Assembly: GCF_000817815.1 (NCBI RefSeq)
Contig: NZ_JPRD01000031.1
Coordinates: forward strand, 33,707 to 97,706
Direction: 5' to 3'
From: Vibrio owensii CAIM 1854 = LMG 25443
GTDB lineage: Bacteria > Pseudomonadota > Gammaproteobacteria > Enterobacterales > Vibrionaceae
DNA length: 64,000 nucleotides
Both the position numbers and the translations under genes were made by a program. Shown here piece after piece: positions 26,205 to 36,243 of this stretch. The notes under the pieces were generated by a model that worked only from the letters and a program-made list of their open reading frames with translations, did no database searches and had not been told where the DNA came from. How positions within the stretch are numbered: the first letter of the stretch is position 1; the number at the start of each line of letters is the position of its first letter.

Positions 26205-27224
26205 CTAAAGACGACGAGCTTGGGTCAATGCTTGGAGATTCGCAGAACCTGTACCAAAGCACGCCAAACGTAACTCTAATGCCATTTGTTCAAAGTGGTC
26301 GACAACAGATTGCGTGCTGATCGTCGCGGCTTTTAATACCGCACCAGCTTGCCCAACAAGGCTAGCACCTAGATGAATCGCTTTTGCCGCTTCTAAGCCG
26401 TTATGCACGCCACCAGACGCAATTAAAGGTAAGTTAGGGTATTGAGCGTGGATTTGCTCTAAACACTTAGCCGTAGGAATGCCCCAGTCACGAAATAGCT
26501 CCGCAGCACGCTGCATCTTGTTGTCTGTTTGGCAGTAACCTTCAACCGCAGACCAACTCGTGCCACCAGCGCCAGCAACATCAATCGCATCCACACCCGC
26601 TTCAACAAGTTGCTTGGCTACCGCGCCACTGATGCCAAAGCCGACCTCTTTGATGATCATCGGGACATCGACGCACTGTTTTAACCGTTCAATCGATTTA
26701 AGTACACCAATCCAATCATGGTCACCATTCTGCTGAAAGGCTTCTTGCATAGGGTTGAGATGCACAAATAAAGCGTCCGCTTGGATGAAGTCGACCGCAC
26801 GTTGAGCGTTTTCGAGGCGTTGCTTGTCTCTCAGTTGAGCGGCCCCTAAGTTGGAATACAAAGGCACGCCTTTAGCAAGATCACGAATGGTTTTGCCCAA
26901 ACCTGAGTGTAGGCTGTCTTCTAGGCTCACTCGTTGCGAGCCAACTCCCATCGCAATGCCCATTTCACTGGCCGCTTCTGCCAAACGACAGTTGATGATC
27001 TCTGCATCTTTTGCGCCACCCGTCATGGAACTGATCAAAAACGGCAGCGTCAATGAGTGACCAAGAAACTCGCTCGAAAGATCGATAGCGTTAAAGTCAC
27101 ATTCAGGCAATGCGCAATGCTCAAATTCGACAGACTCAAAGCCCGCCGTTTTGCTTTTCATGTTCATGTCATGATGTAAAACAGCGTCTAGATGTAAGTC
27201 TTTTCGATTAGATTGCGGAGCCAT
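26205..27224 (-). CDS. fni: Type 2 isopentenyl-diphosphate delta-isomerase
   Basis: The FMN-dependent enzyme interconverts IPP and DMAPP in isoprenoid synthesis. The 339-residue product has the family motifs RKDLHLDAVLH at the start, SSMTGGAKDAEIIN (~65-78), GVGSQRVSLED (~96-106), VKEVGFG-type IIKEVGFGISG (~197-207), DVAGAGGTSW (~222-231) and IASGGVHNGLEAAKAIHLGA (~272-291). A single gene; it looks complete. Confidence 0.95.
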   Translation of the reverse strand: MAPQSNRKDLHLDAVLHHDMNMKSKTAGFESVEFEHCALPECDFNAIDLSSEFLGHSLTLPFLISSMTGGAKDAEIINCRLAEAASEMGIAMGVGSQRVSLEDSLHSGLGKTIRDLAKGVPLYSNLGAAQLRDKQRLENAQRAVDFIQADALFVHLNPMQEAFQQNGDHDWIGVLKSIERLKQCVDVPMIIKEVGFGISGAVAKQLVEAGVDAIDVAGAGGTSWSAVEGYCQTDNKMQRAAELFRDWGIPTAKCLEQIHAQYPNLPLIASGGVHNGLEAAKAIHLGASLVGQAGAVLKAATISTQSVVDHFEQMALELRLACFGTGSANLQALTQARRL

Positions 27225-27473
27225 AATGTCACCCTAAAGTAAAACAGTCGCGCAGTATTGCGATCCTTGTCATTGCCGTCAATGCGAAAATTCGGAAATT
27301 GAACAATTTATTTACCGAATCGAGCCTTGTGGGCTCTGGCCTTATGACTAAGGAATCATATTAAGGAGCAGCGTTTAAAACACTGCGCCCCACTGCTCTA
27401 TTAAGCTTGGGTAACGATTAACAATGTTGCCACTCCGATGTGCCAAGAGTGGCAGTTCTAGATGTCATTTAGA

Positions 27474-29267
27474 CTATTGAGTCTCGACGGATTGAATAAG
27501 CGCTACCACCGTGCTGGTTGTAGGCGGTGTGAACTGGTCCGGATCATCACAGAATTGAATTTTGCCTTTCTCTTCAACATGGAAAAGCGGAATCACCAAA
27601 TTGTCTTTGTGGTGCTCAAGATAATCTTGGTAGGTGAAACTCTCACTCAGCTTAGTGTGTTTGATTTCTGCACCTTGGCTCAGCAAACTCGCCATTTGGG
27701 TGTAACTGACGTTGCCGCCCATCAATAATTTGCCGTGATACTCTTCCGCAACCGAGTGTTTTTCATTGCCGTTAGATTTGGTTTTCTGTAGGCAATGTAC
27801 TTTATCTTCGCCGAACTCGCCGACAAATTGCATACAAGCCATAATGTTGAAGTGTTGGTCTGGCGTCAGTGCCACCACTTGCCCAATACCAATCAGATTC
27901 AGGTTGTCATCAGCATGGCTAGAGATCGGGTTACCGTAGTAATGGTCTAGGCCCAGCATGCGAACTTGGCTAATGTAGTCCCAGTTCGAATCGGTGAGCA
28001 GAACTTTGCGATCGTATCTCGCCAGCGCTTTACCTATCTCTTGCGCTACTCGGTTTGCACCAATCAATAGGAAACCTCTTGGCGCCGGCTCAGCCACACC
28101 CAACGCTTTAGCCATAGGACGCGCCGTGGCACTTTGTAGTACCACCGTACCTATGATCACCATAAAGGTCATTGGTACCAACAGCATGGCTTCTGAAATG
28201 CCATATTCTGTCAGCTTGATAGCAAACAGAGACGAGATGGATGCTGCAACAATACCGCGCGGTGCAACCCACGAGAGGAACAGCTTATCTTTGAAGGTTA
28301 AATTGCTACGAATGGTTGAAGCGAAAATCGAAAGTGGACGCGACACCAACTGCATGAAAATAAACAGCAATACTGCACCGCTACCAAGCGCCGCGAAATC
28401 ATCAAGACTGATGCGTGCCGCAAGGAAGATGAACAACCCGGTGATCAACAAGATGGTTAAGTGCTCTTTAAAGTGCAGGATTTGCTGAATATTGATGCCC
28501 TTGGCGTTCGCCAGCCACATGCCCATCACAGTAACGGTCAGCAGACCTGCTTCCGATTCCATTTGATTAGAAATCGAGAACACACCGAGCACGACCATCA
28601 ATACCGCAAATGGCTGAAGGTATTCCGGCAACCAAGCTCTGCGCAAAACGGTAGACACCGCAGCACCAGAAGCGACACCGAGGATCAAGCCCACCGCAAT
28701 GATGGTGCCGAACACTTCGACGCTGTTAACGGCATTGTGCGAGACGATGAACTCGTACACCATCACCACAAACAACGCGCCTAATGGGTCGATCAAGATA
28801 CCTTCCCAGCGCAGAATATTGGCGAGTTTGGAACTTGGGCGCACGGTTCTCAGCAACGGCACAATCACCGTTGGACCAGTCACGACGGTTAAACTGGCGA
28901 ACAAAATCGCAAGCTCCCAAGTAAAATCAAGGAAATAGTGCGTCGCCACACTGGTAGCCACCCAAGAGATGATCGCGCCAACAGAAACAATGCTCCACAC
29001 CGAACCGCTCACGCCACGAATCTCTTTAAAGTTAAGGGTTAAACTGCCCTCAAACAGAATCACCGCCACCGCGAGAGAGACTAAGGGGAAGAGTAAATCC
29101 CCGAGAATGTCGTCTGGATTGAGCCATTGCAGGATCGGCCCGACAATGATCCCTGCTAATAGCAAGAACAGAATGGCAGGTAAGCGCATTCGCCACGCTA
29201 ACCACTGACAACCTAAACCTATTACCCCAACCGCCGACAGCACCAGCGCTTCGTTGCCCACTTGCAT
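27474..29267 (-). CDS. CPA1-type Na+/H+ antiporter with C-terminal TrkA-N-like domain
   Basis: The 597-residue protein has about twelve helices in the first ~400 residues, including ILFEGSLTLNF (~70-80), TVVTGPTVIVPLL (~127-139), the acidic pair region EGILIDPLGALF (~154-165) and SWVAPRGIVAASISS (~333-347). The last ~190 residues hold a nucleotide-binding TrkA-N-like domain (GFLLIGANRVAQEIGKALA) that probably gates the exchanger. It exchanges Na+ or K+ for H+. Confidence 0.9.
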   Translation of the reverse strand: MQVGNEALVLSAVGVIGLGCQWLAWRMRLPAILFLLLAGIIVGPILQWLNPDDILGDLLFPLVSLAVAVILFEGSLTLNFKEIRGVSGSVWSIVSVGAIISWVATSVATHYFLDFTWELAILFASLTVVTGPTVIVPLLRTVRPSSKLANILRWEGILIDPLGALFVVMVYEFIVSHNAVNSVEVFGTIIAVGLILGVASGAAVSTVLRRAWLPEYLQPFAVLMVVLGVFSISNQMESEAGLLTVTVMGMWLANAKGINIQQILHFKEHLTILLITGLFIFLAARISLDDFAALGSGAVLLFIFMQLVSRPLSIFASTIRSNLTFKDKLFLSWVAPRGIVAASISSLFAIKLTEYGISEAMLLVPMTFMVIIGTVVLQSATARPMAKALGVAEPAPRGFLLIGANRVAQEIGKALARYDRKVLLTDSNWDYISQVRMLGLDHYYGNPISSHADDNLNLIGIGQVVALTPDQHFNIMACMQFVGEFGEDKVHCLQKTKSNGNEKHSVAEEYHGKLLMGGNVSYTQMASLLSQGAEIKHTKLSESFTYQDYLEHHKDNLVIPLFHVEEKGKIQFCDDPDQFTPPTTSTVVALIQSVETQ

Positions 29268-29491
29268 TTATCATCACCTAATTTGTTATTGTTCTCGTGA
29301 GCTTTCGCCCAAAACCGATTAACTCTATAAAAAAGATTAGTTTAGAGTGAACGCTCCGCCAGTTTTCGTTCAAATATGCGACTCTCTCTCAAAATTATCG
29401 GTCTGTGTTGTATATCCCGTTAGCTTGGCACACAGTGAACTAAGCTTAGCTAAGTTGCTCAAAGTTAAGGATTCTGAAACAAGGACAGGGA

Positions 29492-32221
29492 GTGCAGCAG
29501 TTGTTTATCTCATTGGCGGTTATCTTGGCGGTTTGCGCCTTACTCATCACATTGAAAGCAGTCGGTCGAATATCGAGGCTCGAAGACGAAGTGTCTCAGC
29601 TTCATAAAGAACTGGCAGAACTGCGCGCGCGTTGGTTTGAGAGAGACACACCACCGGCCCAAGAACCCGAGCAACACACATCTCAACCACAACAAGCGTC
29701 GCCAGAACAACCCGCACAACCTAGTGCTCCGACGCTTAAATCAGATTCAAAGCCAACAATGGTTTCAGAGCCTACCTCTGCTCCTCTAGCTGCCAAAGAA
29801 GTACCACCACCAATTGTAGAGCCGAGCCTCCCGTCACTCGATGAAGTACACATAGGAGGGCTGGCGCAAAGCAGTGAATCCGTATTTGAGAAACAAGCCA
29901 ATAAACTGCTGACCAACATCCAAGAAAACTGGTTGGTTTGGGTTGGTGCACTCGCCATGTTGATTGGTGGTGGTTACCTTGTACAAGTGATTGGCAGTCA
30001 CATTGAGTTCTCACCAATCATGCGCGTGACCATCGCATTCTCTATCTCTCTTGCTACCGTGATAGCAGGTGAATGGTTCCATCGCCGCGAGCAGAAATCC
30101 CCAGACCGAGCAGGACGAGCGAAAGGCTTTACTTACGTTCCTGCCGCCATTACCGGAACAGGGTTAACTGGCATCTACTGCACGGTGATCTTTGCGTTTG
30201 TCTTTTATCAACTCTTATCGCCAAGTGCATCACTGGTAATTTTGGCGGTCGCGGCATTTTCGAGCTTAGCGCTTTCTCTACGACAAGGGCCTTTGATGGC
30301 TGTGCTTGGCTTAATCGGTGGTTATTCAGCACCACTTTGGATTGGCGGTGCAGAGCCTAACTATTACTTACTCGCGGGCTACATCACTGCAATTTCAATT
30401 GCCGCAACGCTACTGATGCAAAAGATCAGACACGCTTGGATTTCACCATCGATTACCGTGCCGCATATTTTGTGGATGCTGTTGCTGATTGAGAGCATGC
30501 CGATAGAGCAACTTTTCTCGTGGCTTGCGCTCTTCCTTTCTCTGAGTTTGTACCTGCTGTTTGCTGTGCCAAGAACGGGTTGGATGCTCAAACCGCGCTA
30601 CCGTCATTGCCAAGGCAGATGGACGCATCCACCGACAGGTATTGCTCTCGCGTTGACATTATTAGTGCTGTCGGCACTAGCTCGCATGTCTAGCATTGAT
30701 GCCACTGAGATGATTTACTTCTATGCCTTCTTTACTGCCATGATTTGGCTACCCGCCATTCGTAAAACTTGGTCATTAAGAGTCTATTTACCATCGATAT
30801 TGGTGCCTTCTACCGCGATCATGCTGCTTTCTATTGCGCTTGAATCTATCTACATGGCTGAAGGACAAACGCCAGTACTGCTCGCGCTCGGCATTAGTAT
30901 TACGTTGATTGCACTGAGAACATTATTCCAGACACTCGCAGGTGACCGCTCTCAACTAACAGGCATCCTCTTCCTTGTGCTCGCCCCTGCGATGACCTTG
31001 ATTACCCTGCTCTACACCCACGAGTTCATGAGCCGTCATGTTTTAGGTTGGACGCTCTTCACCGCTGCAATTGCGGTTTACTACGCCTTACTTGGACAAA
31101 GGTTCAAAGCGCTGGCATTGGAATGTTCTGCCATCATGCATGCCATCATTGCCGGAACGGCTTTCGTTTGGCTGAATGACACATGGCTCACGACAGCTAT
31201 TTCGATTCAAGTAGCGGTTATGGCGTTGCAGACTCAAGCCAATGTTTTCCGCCCAGCGAGTTGGGCAGTCAAAGTCGCCATGGGTATCTTAGTCGTACGT
31301 CTTACGCTGTTACCGTTTATTCCAGAGTGGCAACCCGTCAATGCAGGACATTGGGCTTGGGTGCTGATCAGTTACCTGCCGTCGTTGGCGATTCTTGCTT
31401 ACGCTCGCACTGTGTTACATCGCTCAGATACAGAGCTCGCCAATTGGTTTGAAGGGGCGTTCTTACACGTGTTCTTGATGGCGGTGTTCACCCAAACCAA
31501 CTACTGGCTCACAGGGCAATACGGTTACCTGGGCTACATCGATTTCACTTCGGCGATTGTGTTTGCTAACCAAGCATTAGTGATGGGGTTAGTTTACAGC
31601 TATCGCAGCCAGTTTGCGCAGCAACTAGAGCGCGTTTATCAAGTTTACAGCTATCTGCTTTGGGGCGCTTTTGTTGTGCTGATGATGTTGCTCAATAGCC
31701 TTGAATCACCGTTGATGGTCAATAATGTTTCCGCGGAATCCATGCCTGTGTTCAACATGCTGTCTCTTGGCTGGTTACTGCCTGCGATTGTTTTGCTAGT
31801 AACCACTTACAAGCGTTGGAACACATTGCAGATCCCTCGCCCTGTGGTCGCCAGCTTTGGTCTTATCTTGGCAGCCATTTGGCTAGGTATGTCGATTCGC
31901 CAGTTCTGGCAACCTATCTCGATGACGCTAGCTCAGCCAACTGGCATGGCAGAGCTGTTTACTTACTCGATTGCTGGTTTGATTGTCGGCGGCATACTGA
32001 CTTGGGTTGGCGCAACCCGCAAAGCAATGACGATTCAACGCATTGGCTTAGCCGTGTTGGCTTGCGTCGCGCTTAAAGTGTTCTTGTGGGATGTTCGCTC
32101 ATTGGATGGCTTCTGGCGTGCGATCAGCTTCTTGGGTCTAGGCGCATCACTGATTGGATTAGGATGGTTATTCCAAAAACTGCACCGCTCGGTCGCAGAG
32201 CCTGTCGAGCAAGCGGAATAA
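29492..32221 (+). CDS. DUF2339 polytopic membrane protein
   Basis: Translation most likely starts at the GTG at 29492, with GACAGGG just upstream. The 909-residue product has an N-terminal helix and coiled coil (residues ~1-48), a Pro/Gln-rich linker (~50-130), and then more than twenty membrane helices, beginning with NWLVWVGALAMLIGGGYLVQ. This is the DUF2339 architecture. Its function is unknown; large size and no partner gene suggest a stand-alone envelope protein. The C-terminal WLFQKLHRS tail is cytosolic-looking. Confidence 0.9.
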   Translation: MQQLFISLAVILAVCALLITLKAVGRISRLEDEVSQLHKELAELRARWFERDTPPAQEPEQHTSQPQQASPEQPAQPSAPTLKSDSKPTMVSEPTSAPLAAKEVPPPIVEPSLPSLDEVHIGGLAQSSESVFEKQANKLLTNIQENWLVWVGALAMLIGGGYLVQVIGSHIEFSPIMRVTIAFSISLATVIAGEWFHRREQKSPDRAGRAKGFTYVPAAITGTGLTGIYCTVIFAFVFYQLLSPSASLVILAVAAFSSLALSLRQGPLMAVLGLIGGYSAPLWIGGAEPNYYLLAGYITAISIAATLLMQKIRHAWISPSITVPHILWMLLLIESMPIEQLFSWLALFLSLSLYLLFAVPRTGWMLKPRYRHCQGRWTHPPTGIALALTLLVLSALARMSSIDATEMIYFYAFFTAMIWLPAIRKTWSLRVYLPSILVPSTAIMLLSIALESIYMAEGQTPVLLALGISITLIALRTLFQTLAGDRSQLTGILFLVLAPAMTLITLLYTHEFMSRHVLGWTLFTAAIAVYYALLGQRFKALALECSAIMHAIIAGTAFVWLNDTWLTTAISIQVAVMALQTQANVFRPASWAVKVAMGILVVRLTLLPFIPEWQPVNAGHWAWVLISYLPSLAILAYARTVLHRSDTELANWFEGAFLHVFLMAVFTQTNYWLTGQYGYLGYIDFTSAIVFANQALVMGLVYSYRSQFAQQLERVYQVYSYLLWGAFVVLMMLLNSLESPLMVNNVSAESMPVFNMLSLGWLLPAIVLLVTTYKRWNTLQIPRPVVASFGLILAAIWLGMSIRQFWQPISMTLAQPTGMAELFTYSIAGLIVGGILTWVGATRKAMTIQRIGLAVLACVALKVFLWDVRSLDGFWRAISFLGLGASLIGLGWLFQKLHRSVAEPVEQAE

Positions 32222-32334
32222 AGTTTTAGATAAGAAAGGTGATTCCCAACTCTTTTCTGGGTTACGCAACCACTGGTGAATTGAGAAGGGAATCTTGGAG
32301 TGTTCTTACTGCGCTATTTCAACTGGGGTCCATT

Positions 32335-33387
32335 TCAAATAAAGAATTGTTTCAACAGCGCCACAACCGTATGACGACGAACATTCGCTTGTGCATTCAG
32401 CGCTTGGAATGTCGAGCTAAACTGACCGGAAGTGGCCATAAAGCCATCGAGTTTCGCATTGACATCAGCAGCACTTAACTGCTTGGATTGGCTCTGCACT
32501 GTACGCATTTGGGAGTTCAATACTCCCTGAAACGCTTTGGCTTCTTCCAAGCTGGTTTGTACCTGCCTTATATGCTGATTCACTTTGGCGATGGTTTGCT
32601 TAATGCCATCACGAGAGCCTAAATCAAAGCTCAACTCAGCGATGCCATCCGGTTCTGATTTTAGGTTCAGAACATTCGCTTGTCCTGCAGGAAAACGATG
32701 ACCTTCACCCGTCACTAGCACCTTTTGCTGCATTTGTTGATATGCGGTATCGCGCGCTTCAAACAAAATGGTGCCGTCTTCTGCCAATGACGCTCGCATG
32801 CCCATCGCAATCAAACTGCGGTCGAGCATTTTCACGGTGCGCGCACCATCGGCTTGACCATCAAATTGGATCATCACCGATTGACCTTGCGGAAAGTCTA
32901 AACGGATTTGCTCGGCTTTCTCACTCAAACGATGCACGTTCAAACCGGGGATGGAAAAACGGCGAATATCCGCTTTATCCAGTTTGAGGTGCAGTTCGTT
33001 ATCAATCACTTTCTGACCGTCAAAGCGTGCCTGTTCAACCACTTGTTGAATCGACGCTTTAGAACGTACTAGCCCTTCTTGCAAACCAGGAACATTCTGC
33101 ACGCCTTGATTGACAGCTTGGGTCAAACCTCGCTTGATTTGAGTCAGCTCTTTACCAATCACTTGCAACGATTTGGAGGCGATTTGCACCGCGGTTGCTT
33201 GTTGCTGGCCTTGAGTAAGCTGAATACCGGAAACGGAATAGGCTGACGCGGTGTCAGCCTGAACTTGCGTAGGACGCGGCTTAATCACACTGCTCGAATC
33301 CGCTGAGCGGGTTGGCATGATAGAGGCTTGTTCTTGCCCACCTAAGCGTATGCTATGGGGTCTTACCTCTACTGTGCTCATCACCAT
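32335..33387 (-). CDS. Unknown protein at the end of the lateral flg operon, flagellin-like C-terminus
   Basis: The 350-residue protein follows flgL by 11 bases on the same strand, with AAGGAAG before its ATG, so it is the last gene of the flgB-L operon. It has no signal peptide or membrane segment. The C-terminal ~110 residues are heptad-rich helix (TIAKVNQHIRQVQTSLEEA, then QMRTVQSQSKQLSAADVNAK) that resembles the coiled D0/D1 regions of flagellins and hook-associated proteins. The middle is beta-rich. It could be an exported axial component, a minor filament protein or a chaperone. No name is assigned. Confidence 0.7.
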   Translation of the reverse strand: MVMSTVEVRPHSIRLGGQEQASIMPTRSADSSSVIKPRPTQVQADTASAYSVSGIQLTQGQQQATAVQIASKSLQVIGKELTQIKRGLTQAVNQGVQNVPGLQEGLVRSKASIQQVVEQARFDGQKVIDNELHLKLDKADIRRFSIPGLNVHRLSEKAEQIRLDFPQGQSVMIQFDGQADGARTVKMLDRSLIAMGMRASLAEDGTILFEARDTAYQQMQQKVLVTGEGHRFPAGQANVLNLKSEPDGIAELSFDLGSRDGIKQTIAKVNQHIRQVQTSLEEAKAFQGVLNSQMRTVQSQSKQLSAADVNAKLDGFMATSGQFSSTFQALNAQANVRRHTVVALLKQFFI

Positions 33388-33398
33388 ATAAAACTTCC

Positions 33399-34298
33399 TT
33401 AAATACGATCAAACAGGTTGAGATCGTTGATCTTCACGTAGCTAGCTTGCGTTGCTTGTAACGCCGCCATGTAGTTGCTCAAACGTACTGACGCCTCACC
33501 GTAATCCAATGCCGATAAGTCACTGGTCACCTTATCAACGAACAACTTGTTTTCGCCGTGTGCGCTGTCCATTAGGTCGAGGTTGTTATGGCGGCCACCG
33601 ATTTCTGTCATCGCCCCCAGTACGTTCGCCAAGGTATCATCAATGGCAGATAAGCTAGCGTCTACTTCCGCTTGAAAATTCGGACTCGGGTTCTCAAATT
33701 CTGCAATCAAAGCATCGATTTGGTTCAATACGTTATCGCCACCGCCAAGTTCCAGAATCTCTTTTGCCGTCATGTTGGAATCCATGGTCACGCCTTTTGC
33801 GACGGTGACCACGCGCTTATCGCTGTTGCCATCAACTTGGTACGTACCGCCTGCATTACTCACCGCAGGCGTGTCCGTCTGAGTACCTGAAAACAAGTAA
33901 TGACCTTCTTCGTCTTGGGCGTTGAATGAAGATTCAATCGAATCACGGTAGCTTTTAAGCTCAATGATCATGCCGCTGCGATCTTCATCGGTTAATGTGC
34001 CGTTCGCGCCCCAAAGCACCAAATCACGCACACTCTTTAAGCTCTCGTTGACCGAATCCAAATGGGTTTCTTGAGCAGAAAGTGTGGTTTTCAGATTGGC
34101 GATATTACTCTGGTACTGGCCGATCGCGCTGTTTTCACGTTCAAGGTTCAGCAGCTTTATCGACGCCATAGGATCGTCAGAAAGCTTGGTTAGTCGGTCA
34201 CCCGTGGCCATTTGTTGAAGAACATGCCCCAAACCTGCGTTGTTGGTTTGCAGGCTTTGCAGCATCATTTGGCTAAATTGACTGTCACTGATTCGCAT
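33399..34298 (-). CDS. flgL: Lateral hook-filament junction protein FlgL
   Basis: FlgL (HAP3) is the distal junction ring between hook and filament. The 299-residue product has the flagellin-type N-terminal helix (MATGDRLTKLSDDPMASIKL, residues ~30-49), the central EGHYLFSGTQTDTPAV (~134-149) and a C-terminal coiled helix with TQASYVKINDLNLFDRI. It lies 12 bases downstream of flgK. Confidence 0.95.
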   Translation of the reverse strand: MRISDSQFSQMMLQSLQTNNAGLGHVLQQMATGDRLTKLSDDPMASIKLLNLERENSAIGQYQSNIANLKTTLSAQETHLDSVNESLKSVRDLVLWGANGTLTDEDRSGMIIELKSYRDSIESSFNAQDEEGHYLFSGTQTDTPAVSNAGGTYQVDGNSDKRVVTVAKGVTMDSNMTAKEILELGGGDNVLNQIDALIAEFENPSPNFQAEVDASLSAIDDTLANVLGAMTEIGGRHNNLDLMDSAHGENKLFVDKVTSDLSALDYGEASVRLSNYMAALQATQASYVKINDLNLFDRI

Positions 34299-34310
34299 CT
34301 CGGGTTCCTT

Positions 34311-35684
34311 TTAGAATAACTGCAATACAGAGTCGAAAAGCTGATTAGCAGTGCTAATGACTTTCATGTTGGCGTTGTGTGCGTTAGCAAATGTCATCAG
34401 ATTCGCCGCTTCTTCATCGCTGTTCACCGCACTGACGTTGTCGCGCGCGGCATGCGCTTGTTTGTTCATTGCCGCCTTAGCTTCATAATCCGCTTCTGCT
34501 TGGCGTGCTTTGATCGCCGTTTCACCGACCATTGCGGTGAACGCATCGTTTAAGCTCAGAGAGCCATAGCCAGTGACTGAAACCGGCTTATTGCTCAGTT
34601 GAATTAGGTCATTCAACACATCTGCATTACCCGGAGTGCCATCGCTGGAGAACGCTAATTCTTCCGCACTGATATCAGTAATGGTGAGGCTCGCTGCTGG
34701 GTTAGCCGGATCGTAGCTAAACAATGGCTTGCCCGGATTGCCGTTGAGATCTTGCCCTGTCGCCAGCACAGCGTTGTATTCATCCGCCAATGCTTTTGCC
34801 ATGTCATCCAAAGCGACTTGGTTTGGCTTAAGCACATCGGTTTGATAATCGTTAATCGCGCCCAACTTGCCGCCTACCGAATGGTCAATGACAAAGCTTT
34901 GCGAGGCGAAATCGACACTCAAATCCGCAAGATATGGGTCCCTTGGGTCAGGCTTCGCTGTCAGCTGACCATAATCCGAACCCATTACCAAAGGCTGACC
35001 AGAAGCGAGTGTCACCTGCATGCTGCCGTCTGGTTGATCGGTAGTTTTGATTTCAACGATTTGAGAAAGCTCGCCAATCAACACATCGCGAGTGTCCATC
35101 AACTGTGCTGGGTTACCGCCTGTGCCTTGCATTTCGACAATCTGCTTGTTCACATCCGCAATGTTCGCCATCAAGCTATTGGCATGGTTCAATGCCGCAG
35201 TGCGCTGGTCACTCATGTCTTTATGCTGATTATGAAGGGACTCGGTTAACGTATTGAATCGGCGCGCCAACGCTTCTGATTCATTAATGATCTGCTGACG
35301 GTATGGGATTGACTCTGGTTTTACTGTGGCATCATTAAGCGCAGCATTGAGGGAATCTAACCCCGCAGAAACACTAAACCCATCCGCGCCAAGCGTGTTC
35401 TCAAGCTGGCTCATTGCGGTGGTATAACCTGCCGAATACGCCGCTAAACTGTTGGTGGACCACGTTTGCTTCACCAAGAACTGGTCTGTGACACGGCGAA
35501 TGCTCGTCACTTCAACACCTATGCCTGGGCTGAGCTTGTTGTACTTACCGTCACCAACAGACGCGGTTAGCGCTTGTTGTCGGCTGTATCCCGGCGTGTT
35601 GATGTTTGCCACGTTTTGCGCGGTCACATCCAACGCCACACGGTTCGCGTTTAAGCCTGAAAGGGCGATATTAACAAGGTTCAT
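34311..35684 (-). CDS. flgK: Lateral hook-filament junction protein FlgK
   Basis: FlgK (HAP1) sits between hook and FlgL. The 457-residue product starts with the rod/hook signature NIALSGLNANRVALDVTAQN followed by VANINTPGYSRQ, and ends in the C-terminal helix (NSDEEAANLMTFANAHNANM and STANQLFDSVLQLF). It is shorter than polar FlgK (about 620), as expected for lateral copies. It starts one base after the flgJ stop. Confidence 0.95.
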   Translation of the reverse strand: MNLVNIALSGLNANRVALDVTAQNVANINTPGYSRQQALTASVGDGKYNKLSPGIGVEVTSIRRVTDQFLVKQTWSTNSLAAYSAGYTTAMSQLENTLGADGFSVSAGLDSLNAALNDATVKPESIPYRQQIINESEALARRFNTLTESLHNQHKDMSDQRTAALNHANSLMANIADVNKQIVEMQGTGGNPAQLMDTRDVLIGELSQIVEIKTTDQPDGSMQVTLASGQPLVMGSDYGQLTAKPDPRDPYLADLSVDFASQSFVIDHSVGGKLGAINDYQTDVLKPNQVALDDMAKALADEYNAVLATGQDLNGNPGKPLFSYDPANPAASLTITDISAEELAFSSDGTPGNADVLNDLIQLSNKPVSVTGYGSLSLNDAFTAMVGETAIKARQAEADYEAKAAMNKQAHAARDNVSAVNSDEEAANLMTFANAHNANMKVISTANQLFDSVLQLF

Positions 35685-36233
35685 TTACAGCTCCATTTTC
35701 CTGATCAGCGGCTGAGTAAACGCGGTCGTCATTCCGGCTTCACCGAGCACTTGTTTAACAGAGGCGACCGCTTGCAGCGTGGGATTAACTGCGTCGGTCT
35801 TCATCGCGATTTCATCGTTTTCAAGTTGTGATGTGCGTTCAAGACCGACCACTTTTCCATCGTTCGCCGGAGAGACATTTCGTGATTGGTCGAACGCCAC
35901 TTCGCGCATTGAAGGGCTCAGTTGCTGGCTCAGCATATTGGCGATGCCGGAGCTCTGTTTTTTCGCCAACTCCATCGCCAATTGCCCATCGTACATATCG
36001 CGAAACACGCCTTGTTGTTGGCTAGCAAACGGGCTGTCTTTGTCGGCCAATACATCACTGCTGCTGCGCATTTGGCGTAGCACCATTTGTAGGAACATCG
36101 CCTCGAATTGACCCGCAACCACTTCAAGAGCTCCTTCTTGATCGCGGCTTTTCTTGATGCTCGCTAGGGCGCTGTTGTCGTGATACAGCATGGTATTGAG
36201 TTGTGCTTGATCGCCGCTTGTATCTAACTTCAT
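35685..36233 (-). CDS. flgJ: Lateral rod-assembly protein FlgJ, rod-binding domain only
   Basis: The 182-residue product contains the rod-cap domain (EAMFLQMVLRQMRSSSDVLA, residues ~37-56, then YDGQLAMELAKKQSSGIANM) but no C-terminal glucosaminidase domain. Polar FlgJ in Vibrio is about 300 residues with that domain. Thus this copy can cap the growing rod but cannot cut peptidoglycan. A lytic transglycosylase gene at 44085 in the divergent flgAMN operon may supply the missing activity. Confidence 0.9.
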   Translation of the reverse strand: MKLDTSGDQAQLNTMLYHDNSALASIKKSRDQEGALEVVAGQFEAMFLQMVLRQMRSSSDVLADKDSPFASQQQGVFRDMYDGQLAMELAKKQSSGIANMLSQQLSPSMREVAFDQSRNVSPANDGKVVGLERTSQLENDEIAMKTDAVNPTLQAVASVKQVLGEAGMTTAFTQPLIRKMEL

Positions 36234-36243
36234 CGCTAACTCC

